Under the pieces are notes generated by a model. That model was not told the DNA's origin. It made no database searches and saw only the letters and a program-made list of their open reading frames with translations. A program made the position numbers and the translations under genes. This document shows positions 1 to 12,545 of a DNA stretch of 64,000 nt, piece by piece (position 1 is the stretch's first letter; the number at the start of each line of letters is the position of its first letter). Source of the stretch: Branchiostoma floridae (Eukaryota; Chordata; Leptocardii; Amphioxiformes; Branchiostomatidae). The stretch lies in contig NC_049983.1 of the NCBI RefSeq assembly GCF_000003815.2, positions 1,238,546 to 1,302,545 of the forward strand, in the 5' to 3' direction.

Positions 1-870
1 ACGCTAGTAACACCGCCCACACAGACATTTGTGTACATGTAATAGTTTTGGTCGCTGAATATTGAAAAGGAATTGTCGAAAACAGCCTAAAAATCTGTAA
101 AATTCGAGAAAACTTGCAGTGACTTGAAACTAGTAAAACAAGAGTTCGTAGACATCAGGCCTGCATGAAATATATTGGGTGTCTGTAGACCTATTGTGTA
201 TTTTTTTCCTTTTTGTCTACGTGACTTGGTTGGCAAAGTGAGCTTTTTACCGTGTTGGTGAGCGGACCCAAACATGCACCTCTTACTCTCTTCCGTCTTT
301 CTCAGTTACATATGTTACAAATTTGAAAGTCCTGTCACGGAATGTAGTCGATTTATCAACTTTCCTCATTAATTATGCATATAAGCTGTTAATTTGCATA
401 CTTAGTATATCATTACGTAAGTTTTTATCTAGGCTATCTACATACTAAAAATCATGACGATCCGTCAACACGTTCATATTTTGCCATAAATTATGCAAAT
501 GAGGTCATCATTTCTTTCTTTCTCAGCTACAAATGTGACAAGTTTGAAAGTCCTATAAAGGAATGCAGTGGATTTAAAAACTTTTCTCTTTAATTATGCA
601 AATTAGCTGTCGATTTGCATAATTAGAATTCCATCATCTAAGTCTTCCCTTTGGCTATCTACATACCAAAAATCATGACGATCCGTCAACACGTTTATGT
701 TTTCTCATTAATTATGCAAATGAGCCCGTCATTTGCATAATTAATTTTCCTTCATATTTCTCTCTTTCTCATCTATATATGTAACAAGTTTGAAAGTCCT
801 ATCATGGAATGCAGTGGATTTATAAATTTTCCTTATTAATTATGCAAATTAGCTGCTGATTTGCATGTTT
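1..870. repeat. AT-rich tandem/dispersed repeat, about three copies
   Basis: Three related copies, about 235 bp apart (near 296, 531 and 768), share a segment on tolerated pairs such as TTTGAAAGTCCTAT and AATTATGCAAATTAGCTG. Between them lie copies of ATCATGACGATCCGTCAAC. The same short motif recurs near 1320. No coding potential was seen. The repeat family is not recognised. Confidence 0.55.
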
Positions 871-1250
871 GTTTGTTTGTTTGTTTATTTATTCTTTATT
901 TAACCAGGGTAAAGCATGTCGCCTGACGTTTTTCAAAGCCCCCTGGGGGGAGAACCCCGAACATAAATCATACATTAAGTTCAACAAAACCAAATCAACT
1001 TCAATAACATAATCATACATAAAGTTCTATGAAACCAAATTACTTAGGTAACATAAACATAAAGATTGTACAAAATCAGATTTAACTAAGATAACATAAA
1101 ATAATACTGCCAAACGAGTGAACCAAAAGTTTAACCTTAACGTGACATAACACAGGAAACATAACAAAAAGAAGTCAAATTTAAAATCAGGATTGAATTT
1201 GCATATCAATGTTAAGTGCATAAAGGTTTTTGAAAGTCGCTAGCGTTCTG
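866..1250 (-). mobile_element. Possible 3' tail of a retroelement
   Basis: The stretch begins with a GTTT/ATTT microsatellite, followed by CTTTATTTAACCAGGG and a segment rich in ACATAA. Read on the minus strand this resembles the 3' UTR and simple-repeat tail of a non-LTR element. There is no coding part, so the assignment is weak. Confidence 0.3.
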
Positions 1251-1259
1251 GCTGTTTTG

Positions 1260-2640
1260 ATGTGTTGTGGCAGTGAGCATAATTAGTATTCCATTATGTA
1301 CATTGTTACTTGGGCTATCTACATACCAAAAATCATGACGATCCATCAACACGTTCTCGAGTTATTCTCGTCCAAAGTTTGAAAGGAAATCGGCGACTGC
1401 AGTTCCAAAGAAGCCGCTAGGGGGTCCAAACTTACAGCACTTACTCTCTGTCCCAAGGGCTATCTACCACTCAAAAATCACAACCAAAGCATGTGCAGAA
1501 CACGAGATATTAAAGATTGAGGTTCTGCTGCAGTACCTTAACAAGCCACTAGGGGACCCATTATCGAACTTGACCTTCGTTTTCCCGACCCCTATCCACC
1601 TACCAAATATCATTGGGATCCATCCAAGGCTTCTCGAGTTATGCTCTTAACACACTGACACACAGACCCACAAGCCCAAAAGATAACCTTAGCCATTCTG
1701 GCAAAGGTAACCAATTCAGCACCGATATATCATCAGGCAGGAGCAGAAGCATCATCTGGCAGCAGCAGCATCTGGCACAAACAGGGGATACAAAGTAACC
1801 CAATACATTGAAGGTGACCTACATGTAGGCCTCTACTAACCAGATGACCGTTACACAAGTAAACTAAGACCTATCAATCAACCCAAACCCTGGAGCAGTA
1901 ACCTGTTTTCACAACCAAGCAGATGTTAGTGGACCTGCCCCAACCAAGAAAAAAACAGCATCATGCCTACAGTGTCAAGTTCATGCACTAGGAGGCCCAA
2001 AATCAAACCTGACCACCAGGACACCAGCAACAATTCATGTACCAAAAGGCAAAACAATGGCACCTTGCGTTCCGGAGATACAGCGCACGCGCCGTGCCCG
2101 CACAAAAGGTAACCTGGAATGTAAAGTTCAAGCACCAAGGGCGCCAAAATCAAAATTGAGAATTATTCAGCCACCGCCGACACATGTGCCAAATATCATC
2201 GCGCCCGCACCAACCGTTCAGAAGATATAACTCCGGAAAACCCCCTCTCGGACACAAAATTCGACCTGCGTGTCAAGTTCAAACGCGACAAGGCCCAAAG
2301 TCAATCCTAGGCAACAGCTAACAACTTCCCACCCATGCACCAAAAATTGTCGCAATGGCGCGTATCGTTCCAGACACACAGCGCCAAAAGTGCCCAAAAA
2401 AACACAAAAAATGCCACCTTCAATGTCAAGTTCAAGCGCCAGGAGGCCCAAAATCACACCTAAGTGTCAGGCTACCACCCCCAACCCACGTACCAAAAAT
2501 CGTCGTGCTCGCACCATCCGTTCTTGAGATACAGCGCCCTAAATCCCCAGCTTCCAAAAGTTCCCACGCCCCTGAAAACCATACCTGCATACATGCAGGT
2601 AAACAGTTCGTGTCAGTGTTATCTGTATTTTGAGGATTTT
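1260..2640. repeat. Degenerate dispersed repeats
   Basis: Several decayed copies of one noncoding theme: a phrase like CTAGGAGGCCCAAAATC, then a phrase about 40-60 bp later like CACGTACCAAAAATCGTC and an 'TTCTCGAGTTAT' or 'TTCTTGAGATA' phrase. Similar text occurs near 57650-57850 and 61270-61340. Small ORFs here overlap on both strands and look like shadows. 2641-3020 holds nothing I can name. Confidence 0.45.
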
Positions 2641-3020
2641 CGACGTCGGCTTTCTTTATTTGGAGGATTTTTAAGGTACGAGATTCAGACAAGGTCACTA
2701 TTTTACACGTGGAGTTTTTGTTGTAAGGAGAAATATAAGAGACTGAGGAAAGCACGCATGGACACGACTATGTATAGATTGTTCTCAACTATGGTTTCAT
2801 TCTTTGTTACACAAGCAGTCTTCTCATCTTTGCCATGATTACATGATTATATAAACACTATCACATTGACAGTAAAAAAATATGTGCATGTATACTGCTA
2901 CGGGGAAATATACTAATGATTTTTCTTCAAATCCTACTTCAAGGTATTTGTGTGAAAGAAATACAAATCTTAATCTTACTTTTCATTCGAGGCTTGTTGG
3001 TCATGTCGTTGTAACCGCGT

Positions 3021-3981
3021 TTAACCCTATTCAGACCGGGCTTTTTTGGTCATCCCTGGACGGGGGGGGGGGTGGCTTTTGAGGCCCTCCACTTCTAAGT
3101 CCTCTAACTCTTAAACGACGTGTCGTAGGGCCATCAAATTTTCAAGAAATGATATCGGCATAATATCTGATGAATATTTGACGTTTGACGTTAAGTTGAT
3201 GTAAGATGACGTAATTATGACGTCATCAATTTTATTATATTGGCCAGACTCATGAAAAAAAGGGTATTCTCAGAAAACTTCAAGTTATACTACAAAAATG
3301 TAACAACAAGTGCAGATAACAGAATAATAATGTTTATTACGACTTGAATTGCCAATAGCATTATCGATGACGTCATAATGACGTCATAAAATGACGTCAT
3401 GCACATCTAAGATACGACTTAGGCTCCGCCATATTATATCCACCAGCTTGAATTTTTAAAACTACTTTATTTGCAACAAATAATCACAAAGGGCAATGGA
3501 AATAGACTAAATTCATTCGTTTAGATGGTTTTTGATGAAAAAATACCAGGTAGTTACAAATTTTAAGGGATAATTAGCTTGTTATTCTTGATCTGGCCAT
3601 ACGGTCCGCCATCTGGGATTTTGGGCCGATGACGTCATCAAATTAGCATAATTTATGCATATATAATTATGAAAGATATGCTAAATAATATAAGATTTTA
3701 TTTATGTAACAAAATAGCAGTAATATAGCGAATAAATGTGAAAAATACATTGTTAGAACCAAAAATAGTGATTTTTGGCAAAACTACCTGTCAGCAAACG
3801 GTTGCCATGGCAACATGAAATAATGGAACATTTGTCAAACTTCGTAAAATTGTTGGCAACAATATTTTAGGAAAACTCACCAAATTTGGTGGCTTTAGCG
3901 TAAGGCGTCCTAGCGTTATTGGACATCGAAATTGGCGCAGACCTCAAAAGCCCCCCCCCCCCCCCGTCTGAATAGGGTTAA
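3021..3981. mobile_element. TTAA-flanked MITE, family 1, copy 1
   Basis: A noncoding element of 953 bp (3025-3977) flanked by TTAA on both sides. Its ends are inverted repeats: CCCTATTCAGACCGGG on the left and a matching CGTCTGAATAGGG on the right. A run of G follows the left end and a run of C precedes the right end. TTAA duplication plus a terminus starting CCCTA is the signature of piggyBac-type transposition. No transposase is encoded, so it would have to be mobilised in trans. The core has several TGACGTCAT motifs. A second full copy lies at 26112-27069. Confidence 0.8.
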
Positions 3982-4254
3982 GACTAGTGGAACTATCAGC
4001 TAATAGAACAACACAACGTTATAGCGCTAACGTACAGCCCAACTAATATAACACACTGCACGAAAAGCCAGATTTCCGGTACTTCCCAGGCAGGTACACG
4101 TCCGTTAAACATGGCGCGGGCAGGCAGTGGGAAGGACTTTCCCGGTACAGCGTGTGCATACCCTTAAAATCCTGCGTTCTCCTGCACAGTCGGCTGTGCG
4201 GTAATTCGCAGGCCCCGCACAGCCCGACTGTTACCTCGGCAAGTATACCGAAGT
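3982..4254. other. Unassigned sequence
   Basis: No gene, splice structure or known repeat recognised. GC content rises towards the hairpin array that follows. Confidence 0.4.
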
Positions 4255-4760
4255 CACGGGTTCCGCACTGGGCGCCCAGTGCGAAATTCGTGGAGAAAAT
4301 GGCATCGGCACTCGGGGCCCAGTGCGGAAGAAACTTCAGCACAGGAGTTCTAGTGCGGAACGGCTTTGTTCGAGTGCTGAAGACCCGTCAGCACTGGAAT
4401 TCCAGAGCTGAACCTTGTCTCGGCACTAGTTTTCCAGTGCTGAAGTCCGCTCAGCACTCGTTTTCCAGTGCTGGAATCCGCTCAGCACTCGGCTTCCAGT
4501 GCGGAAGGCTGGTTGAAAGGTCGTTCAGCACTGGTTACCCAGTGCGGGGGTCATTCAGCACTGGATAACCGAGTGCCGATCTACCTAAGTCACGGGTTCC
4601 GCACTGGGTTTTCCAGTGCTCGGTGACTTTTCGGCACAGGAAGCCGAGTGCTAAGATCACTTCAGCATTAGAAGCCGAGTGCTATGATCATTTCAGGACC
4701 TTTCAGCACTGGGCTTCTAGTGCTCGTGTCCAAAAAGTACTGGAACTTTCCAGTGTTGAG
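4255..4760. repeat. Array of small hairpin monomers
   Basis: About a dozen monomers, 30-40 bp apart, each containing an inverted pair of the form GCACTGG, a 4-5 base loop, and CCAGTGC (for example AGCACTCGTTTTCCAGTGCT). Loops vary (TTTT, GGCT, TTAC, ATAA) while the arms are kept or change together (ACTCG with CGAGT). The ORFs across it are an effect of the repeat. No transposase or coding gene is linked to it. 4761-5063 shows nothing recognisable. Confidence 0.65.
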
Positions 4761-5063
4761 TTTAAGCTTTTAGACGACAGCGGGATCTAAAAAAACTATC
4801 ATTTTCCCCACGCAAATCTGTTGTTTATACATGTATTGTTGAAAGTTGCCGTCAGTCAGCAGTGGTGCGTAGTATATTTCTAAGTTCTCTGTTTCCTCAA
4901 TTCTGACCATACGTCATTCCAAACCTACCTGTAAAACAACTGTCTTCTGCCGGCTTTCCGCCATGTCACTTGAAAAGAGCAGTGAACACTTATATAAATC
5001 CTCATTGGCGATAATGTAAAAATTAGCAAGTTCAGGGTGTCATAATCTCATCCGTGAACATTC

Positions 5064-5989
5064 CAGGTCATAGGGTTTACGGAAAAGCCTGGGCCCAGGA
5101 GCTGGGCTGGCTAGCCTGAAAGACTACCTTTTCTGGGCCCCAAGGCTATGCATGGGGTTTGGCCTGCAGCCGGAAGTTTTTTTTTATAAAAACTGGGTCA
5201 ATGACAATCCAAGCTGTGGGTGGGATGGGGCTGGGATGGGGAAAGGTAACAGTTGGTCATATTGCTGGGCTTGCAATGAATAACTCAACCAATACTGAAA
5301 GAAAACAATCATAAACTAAATTCCAAGTGTACAATGTTCAGAAAATGCTGGAAATGTTAAGACTGAAGGGGAGGGGTACTAGGCGAAATAAAGAATACTA
5401 GGATCATCATGGGTCAGGAAATGATAGCGCACAACATCAAATTCAAAACAGATGTCTCACACTTTGAGTGAGTGTGTATTGACCATTGTGCATTGTGTGT
5501 AAATGCTGCATGCATGTGTGAGTGTGTGTGTGTGTGTGTTTGTACATGTACAACTTATAGTGCTGTCTGTGCTGTTCCTTTCTTATGTTCAGGATATGTG
5601 ACTGATCTGATAGACACCGTATTCCTTAGACCATATAGGCCTGACTGGCAGCACAGCCACAGGGGATGCAGGAAGTATCTTGTTCACGTTATTAATTGAA
5701 GGTTCACGTAGATGCTGGTTGTTCATTGCTTGATATAATTCCATCACCTCCATTCCCCATTAATGTGATAAGCTGTCACCATCCAGCCAGTTCACCCACA
5801 GCTGGGATTACATTTGACAAAGTTTTTCCTCAAGGAAATTCCACTGTGGCCCAAACCCAGTGCATTTAGGGCTTCAGAAAGGGTAGCATGACAACCCCCA
5901 TGCATACCCTTGGGGCCCAAAAAGGGTAGGCTGGCTACCCTGCAGGCTAGCCTGCTGGGCCCAGGCTTTTCCGTAAACCCCAGGTCATA
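5064..5989. mobile_element. Nonautonomous TIR element with 9-bp target duplication
   Basis: The element spans 5073-5980 (908 bp) and is flanked on both sides by the same 9 bases, CAGGTCATA. The first 26 bases (starting GGGTTTACGGAAAAGCC) match the reverse complement of the last 26 perfectly, and weaker complementarity continues for about 70 bases more. A 9-bp duplication with long terminal inverted repeats fits Mutator-like (MULE) elements better than hAT (8 bp) or piggyBac (TTAA). The interior has no transposase, only a TG microsatellite, so it is a derivative moved in trans. Superfamily assignment is inference. Confidence 0.7.
5519..5541. repeat. (TG)n microsatellite
   Basis: A short TG/GT run inside the TIR element at 5073-5980. 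The small ORF across it is not a gene. Confidence 0.8.
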
Positions 5990-6263
5990 CCCGGGTGAAA
6001 CAGCAGCCCGCTATCTCAAGTGTCCAAAAGTCTAATCTTTAAACTTTCTGACCGGCGGAAGGTCCCACAGCCTTCGTGTTTGCCGCCATCTTGGCATCAC
6101 GTGACCTCAAGTTAGGGACTGACCACTTCAAATTAGGGGTCAGCACAGGCTAAAAAAATCAACCAAAACCTTGTTTTTTTGCCTAATCTGAACGTCTGCA
6201 CCCTACACTGTCTCACCAATATGAAATGTTTCTAACATTTTCCTGCTACAAGTCGAAAATAGG

Positions 6264-6524
6264 CTAAAATACTCGATTTGGGCCTTCTGCGGCTGCGTCA
6301 ATTAGGGTCATTGCCCAAAACATGGCACTGAAGTAGGGGCAGCGAACAGAAAGAACAAACCGAATGGCAGGGAAACTGGCGGCCCTCGACTTCAAGGACG
6401 ACATCCTGCAGTACCCCATCCTTCTGTAATTCACCAATGTTGCAAAAAAAGACCATATAGTCGACGTCTTTGTAAGGAAACGGGCGAACTCCTTTGTGTT
6501 GATTTTCTTGCTCCGCGGCGCCAT
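6264..6524 (-). pseudogene. BTB/POZ-domain exon relic (kelch-like type)
   Basis: On the minus strand, pieces of a BTB/POZ domain are readable but spread over different frames. From an ATG at 6524 the text gives KKINTKEFARFLTKT. A second frame then gives GELQKDGVLQDVVLEVEGR and QFPCH. A third frame gives the typical VLSVRCPYFSAMF. The family normally reads through these blocks continuously (a degradation-adaptor or scaffold domain near the N-terminus of kelch-like proteins), so at least two frameshifts have broken it. No kelch repeats are visible downstream. The two frameshifts could in principle be sequencing errors, but the lack of any partner exon makes a dead fragment more likely. Confidence 0.6.
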
Positions 6525-7185
6525 GTTGATGTTGGACTGTTCTAACAGAAATGGGGGATATTCATTGAATATTTATGACGTCCCTCAGACATCTAACTAT
6601 CGGATTGAAACATGCTGAATTTGGTTCACATATATTCCTTTTAGATTCTAAAATCTATATAATTTTGATAACGCTGAATTATATGAGCGAGCGAAGTAAA
6701 TAAACCACCCCTGCAAACTACTGTGAGTGGCACACCCCACCGAGCTGTAACCACCACTTCCGGGTTCAGCAGTTCAGCAGGCAGGTCGAAGTCCAAAAGC
6801 CTCTTCGGCAGAACACACCACAGGTGAGTTAAAGTTTTGAAACCACATGAATCACAAATTCATGATACTTCTTTTTTCTTCTTCCTCTTAGGTAACTACC
6901 CTTTAAATTACCACCGGCCCAAAACTAAAGTCTTCAACTAAATATATGGGGCTTCTGCAAATAAACAAATGCATGCATGTATGTGCCCCAGTAGAAAATT
7001 ATTCTTGTTCAAGTTGTTAAGTTGTTTTTCAGTTTGATGAGGTGGCCCAAAGGTTACGTACGTGGGAAAAGTTACCGGGATTAAATTGGGATTCGCACTC
7101 GTGGCTATATTTCTGTTTAGTTTGTGTTGCCCTTGCGGCCTGTGGGCTGACTCTTTTTGGTGAGGCTTCAGGGGCGACCCTAATA
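6525..7185. other. Unassigned sequence
   Basis: No coding exon, RNA gene or terminal repeats recognised. A possible GC-rich segment at 6720-6840 has no supporting promoter motif. Confidence 0.4.
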
Positions 7186-7870
7186 GTATAGTTTTAGATA
7201 GCTTTAGAGATGCCTTACATAATAATATACTAAACATGCAAATCAGGGGCTAATTTGCATAATTAATGAGGACAGTTTATAAATACACTACATTTCATGT
7301 TAGAATGCTCAAAAATATGCCATATGTAACTAAAAAAGAGAAATATTAGGCTTACTGTTGAGGATATATCAGATTGGCCAAAATTACTGAAATTCCACAG
7401 GCATTGGTCTGCGCGTGCGCAATTGCACCATCCTTTTAAACGGGAATAACTCGGAAAGGGGTTGACGGATCTTCATGATATTTGGAATGTAGGTAGCTTC
7501 CGATATGCCTTACATAATTAAATGCTTATCATGCAAATTAGGGGCTAATGTGCATAATTAATGAGGACAGTTTATAAATACACTGCATTTCATGTTAGAA
7601 TGCTCAAAATATGCCCTATGTAACTCAAAAAGAGAGAAAATTAGGCTTACTGTTAAGGATATTTCAGATTGGCAAAAATTACCAACATTCCGCGCGTGCG
7701 CAATTGCACCATCCTGTTGAAAGGGAATAACTCGGGAAGGAGTTGACGGATCAACGAGATTTTTGATATGATTATGTAGATAACTTCGGAGGTGCCTTCC
7801 ATAACTGAGGGCTATCAATGCAAACCAGGGGCTAATTTGCATAATTAATGAGCACAATTTGTTAAGTCAC
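7186..7870. repeat. Tandem repeat of about 290 bp, three copies
   Basis: Copies begin near 7212, 7507 and 7794 with GCCTTACATAAT or a variant, followed by GGGGCTAATTTGCATAATTA and AATGAGGACAGTTTATAAA. The interior phrase AATTGCGCACGCGC is also repeated. The minus-strand ORF at 7558-7857 contains a string that looks like a transposase block, but it lies in this noncoding repeat. 7871-8300 continues as AT-rich sequence with no recognised feature. Confidence 0.6.
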
Positions 7871-8421
7871 AGTATTTCAATACTGCTAGGGCACTTAAAC
7901 ATGACAAATGTAATTAGAAAAGAGAAATATTGGTAGACATCAATTATGCAAATTGTTACCTAATTTACATAATGAGAAATTGTTATTGTAGTGTTAAATG
8001 ACGAAAATTCCATTCTTTCGACATTTGGTAGCAACATGTACGTTAAGTTGAACATGCGGCAGTAAGTCGTGCAAATCAGGGTCTCATTTACATAATTTAT
8101 GAGAAAATGCTAATATAGCTTTCTTTGCTAAGATTTGCATGCTTTGAACACATTGTTATTTAGGTAGAGGAAATCAACTGATATCTTTTATGTAAATGAG
8201 AACCTCATTTGTATACTCAATGAGAAACATTAATGATAGGTCACTTGTCACAAGAGATCACTTTTCTTGTTAACACTAATAACAGCAATGCCCAAAAAAC
8301 ATCTATCGCGTAAAACAATCTTCATACATACAGCCAGGCGAAAGGATATAACAACAATCCTTAATACTTATAAACAATAAAAACGTCGCCATGGCAATAG
8401 TTTTTATTGCCACGTTTATTA

Positions 8422-8430
8422 TATAAATAG
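8422..8430 (+). promoter_or_regulatory. Candidate TATA box for the oxidoreductase gene
   Basis: TATAAATAG lies 303 bases upstream of the ATG at 8733, within an AT-rich region that has no competing gene. An untranslated leader of about 270 bases would be needed. There is no transcript evidence, so this is a guess from position and motif only. Confidence 0.25.
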
Positions 8431-8732
8431 CCGATTCTTCTCTTATTGTTTGCTGAATTCCATCAGTGCACTTTAGCTTTAATTATTATTAACCATTCTT
8501 GTCTTTCACAGATTCCTGGCATCAGATTCTTCACTTAATTTTGCTGAATTCTGCTATAGCTTATTAAGATATTCTTGCCTTGTACAGATTCCTGGCACCA
8601 TTGAGATCCAATGTACCAGACCAATTCTTTGTACAAATGTATAACCAGTTTGAGTTGTTTTGTTTTACTTTATTCTATTCTAGTTAATGTTAGATGTTAT
8701 TTTTCCCACTGATCCTTGCCCAGGGTGAAACC

Positions 8733-11700
8733 ATGGCTCCAGTCCGGGCCCTGATAGTCGGTGCAGGGAACAGAGGAGAGGTGTATTCAAGGTTCTCCCT
8801 CGACAACAGTGAGCGTTTTCAGGTGGGTTACAGAACAACATGGAACAATCACCTGTATACAAAATGTACAACCATATCATCCCGATCCTCTATCTTGTAT
8901 TCACGTATATACAAACAGCTTAGGTTAGGAATGTCCCAGATTCAGACTTATAGCCATATTTGAGGATAGTCACACCTCAGGAATGTTACATTTCTTCAGG
9001 TGTGACTCTCCTCAAACATGGGACCTCTGGCTTTATCATTATGTGGAAGGTCACACTTACATGTATAAAAAAGAGTCATGGGTTCACCCCAGTGTGAGTG
9101 GTTCAATTACTTTACAGTCCTGCATACCTATGGCTTTTGCGTACCTATAGCCTCTGCATGCCTATAGCTTCTGCATGCCTATAGCTTCTGCATGCCTATA
9201 GCTTCTGCATGCCTATAGCTTCTGCATGCCTATAGCCTCTGCATGCCTATAGCTTCTGCATGCCTATAGCTTCTGCATGCCTATAGCTTCTGCATGCCTA
9301 TAGCTTCTGCATGCCTATAGCCTCTGCATGCCTATAGCTTCTTTATGCCTATAGCTTCTGCATGCCTATAGCCTCTGCATGCCTATAGCTTCTGCATGCC
9401 TATAGCTTCTGCATGCCTATAGCTTCTGCATGCCTATAGCTTCTGCATGCCTATAGCTTCAGTACAAATTGTTGTATTAGGCCTAAAGGCGGTTCGTCAA
9501 TTATGAAAAACAAGCAAAAGAGCTGCAGCATCAATTGGAAATACTGCATGCGCATCAGCTCCCTAGCTTCATTTTAAATTCTTATTTTCCATTCTTTTTC
9601 TCCCAGCTTTTGGAGAACATGAAATGATGTGTTTTTTTTTCTTTCATTCTGCAGGTGGTTGGTGTTGCTGACCCGCAGCTGTTCAGGTGCCAACGTTTAC
9701 AGCAGCAGTATAACATTCCTCAGGAGAATGTCTTCACAGATAAACCACACGTTACATTGTGTAACACCTGGTTGAATTCAATATATTGATAAAAGTAGAT
9801 CCATAAGATGGGAGATTTGTAATGACCAAGATGGATTCTCACAGAAGAACCATGTTATTATAAGTGAACAGCTGTTCTAAGAAGAACTTATAACTGTTCT
9901 TCGAAGAACTCATAACTATTCTAAGAAGAACTTATATACAGTAATATGTTTCTGCTAGAACAAAAATATGGTGCTGTAAGTTTATAAAAAGCTATCATAA
10001 TAAAAAAACTAGAAAGGCCGACATTTGCTTGAGAGCAAATACAGCATATTTCAGCCATCTCCCTCCTTATGTAACAATGGTTCTCCTGTCAGTTCGACAG
10101 ATGAGCAGGCAGACAGGCATTACCTGTTTTGCCTGACCTGCACATGACTTTTTATGGTGAAGGAGGGGCGTGCAATTCCTTCTCCACCCTCTCGTCTACT
10201 GGAGCACTAAGTCTCACAGGGACAGAACTGTTTGACACGTGTGAGACGGCTTCAGCAGATGCAGCTTTGTTTTTCGGAGTATCCGTCTCCTAGGAGGACT
10301 TCCGACCAAGGATGTAAGGGGTTCCTCCTGCCCCGTGTGCCATGGCGGGTGTGTCATGCCCGAACATGCCCCTAAGGCCTGTCTCGGCCACAAAGCCCCG
10401 CCAAGACCACTAGCCGCAGCTAGATACTCATTTACACCTGAGTTAAGTGAGGAAAGTCGTGTAAAGTGCCTTTCCCAAGGGCACAAGATCGGTGACACTG
10501 CAGTCGGATTCGAACCCGCAACCTCTCGGTCTCGAGCCGAATATGCTACCACTGCGCCACGCGGCCCCACTGTATGTAACAATAGACTGTTCCAAAATCA
10601 CTCATGTGCAAAAATGGAACACTTCTGCTTAAAATGACTTCTAACTACTAATCACACTTATGAGCAAAAATGAATCTTACAAAAACCCCTTCAAGAATGG
10701 ACTCAAAAAAATAGACGACTCCAAAAACACTTCCGCTAAGAAATGGAATTTGGAATCATCAGCCGTCCAAAACCATATTTGCAAAAAATCCCCCCTCTGT
10801 GCAAGAATCGACTCTTCCTGTTATACCCCTATGTAAAGTGGAGCGATCCAAAAATATAGCTAAAATAGTCAGCGAAGTCCACCAAATGAATTTTAAAAAA
10901 ATACCCCCTTCGNNNNNNNNNNNNNNNNNNNNNNNNNNNNNNNNNNNNNNNNNNNNNNNNNNNNNNNNNNNNNNNNNNNNNNNNNNNNNNNNNNNNNNNN
11001 NNNNNNNNNNNNNNNNNNNNNNNNNNNNNAAAAAAGTCCCCCGTGCATGAATGGGCTCTTCCAGATAAAACAAGGCTTGCTGATTGGCTGCCGAATCCTC
11101 CTCATGTACAGTCTTCAGGTGGAGGTAAACTTCCATTTAACAAATGGAATTCGGAATCATCACCCATGTCCAAAACTGATTTTTTTTAAATCCCCCCCTA
11201 TGTGCAAAAATGGACTGTCCCAGTAGTAGTCAAGTGGATCAGTGCGAAAACACTTCCGCTCAAAAAAACATTGGCATTATCACCAAAGTCTAAAAGTAAA
11301 TTTTAAAATACACCCCCTGTCCAACAATGGACTCTTCCAGCAAAATAAGCTCGCTCATTGGCTGGCCATTAATTGGATTCACCTTGTCCACCAACCACCT
11401 GGATGTCTATGGACTAGGTAGGTAGGTAGATAATTAGATCTACCTGGCACACCTGTGGCCCTGACACACCAGAATGACCTAGAGGTCGTTGACCTCGGCA
11501 CTCCAACCTTACCTATCCTAAACTCTCCCACAAAAACCTCCTTAAGGAGCCATTTTGATTTATACTACATATTATACATGGATCCTTTGAATAAGTATCT
11601 AGGGCACCTCTGTGCCAAATTTCAGGTCATTTGGATGTAATACCATGGTACAGGGGGCCAAAATATACAGTCTTGGTCCAAAAGTTGCAATAAAACCTCA

Positions 11701-12511
11701 ATAAAATCATTTAAGGAGCAGATATGAAAAAATTAAAAAAAACACATTTGGGTATTGGCCCACTCTACCCTTGTGCCAAATTTCAAGTCATTTGGTCCAG
11801 AAACGGCGGAGATGAATTGCTTTGAAAATTTGACAGGAGAAAGAAAGAAAGAAAGAAACATTACGAATACAATATATTTCACCATACCTATGGTATGGCT
11901 GAAATATAACAAGGCCTTCATGGAATAATGTTTGTTATGACTGTCAACTTATGCACACCTCCCGCAATTTATGCACACCTCCCGCAACTTATGCACACCT
12001 CCCGCATGTCCAGACTGGCAGCAGGCGGCGGAGAGGGAGAAGTTTGCCGACTGTGTTGTCATAGCAACCCCAGACCAGCATCACAAGGCTCCCGCCGTGG
12101 CGTTCGCTGACCGAGGCTACCACATACTTCTGGAGAAACCCATGGGAGTGCGTGGAAAATAAATTTTGTTTGACAGTAGCAAAAGAGAGGAGACAAGGCG
12201 ATCAGAGATGGCATACTTCAGACCCTTACCCATACTGCGTTGTAGCCCCAAAGACAAAAATAGCAGCACTGAGATATTGGCAATGCTGCATTGTGTATAT
12301 TGAAAAGCACTCACACACACATAGGTACACACATGCACAGACACACACAGAGATACACTGGCAGATACACACATACACCGATACACACAGAGATAAACTG
12401 GCAGATACACAAATACACCGATACACACAGACATACACACAGATACACACTTACTGTACACAGATACACAGATACACATATAGACACAGACACACACACA
12501 CACACAGAGAT

Positions 12512-12545
<34 letters not shown>

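Noticed and set aside
2218-2838. Overlapping ORFs of 79-124 codons
   Set aside because: They lie in degenerate dispersed repeats found elsewhere in the window and overlap on both strands.
4043-4568. ORFs of 99 and 138 codons across the hairpin array
   Set aside because: Composition follows the repeated GCACTGG/CCAGTGC monomers; no splice sites or similarity.
7558-7857. Minus-strand ORF with FQQDGAIAHAR, resembling a mariner transposase block
   Set aside because: The string comes from the repeated noncoding phrase GGTGCAATTGCGCACGCGC; no other transposase blocks are near, and the same phrase elsewhere is out of frame.
10496-10570. Possible tRNA gene on the minus strand
   Set aside because: A and B boxes are present, but the acceptor stem does not close and the same block recurs in several diverged copies with a common body, so it is a SINE head.
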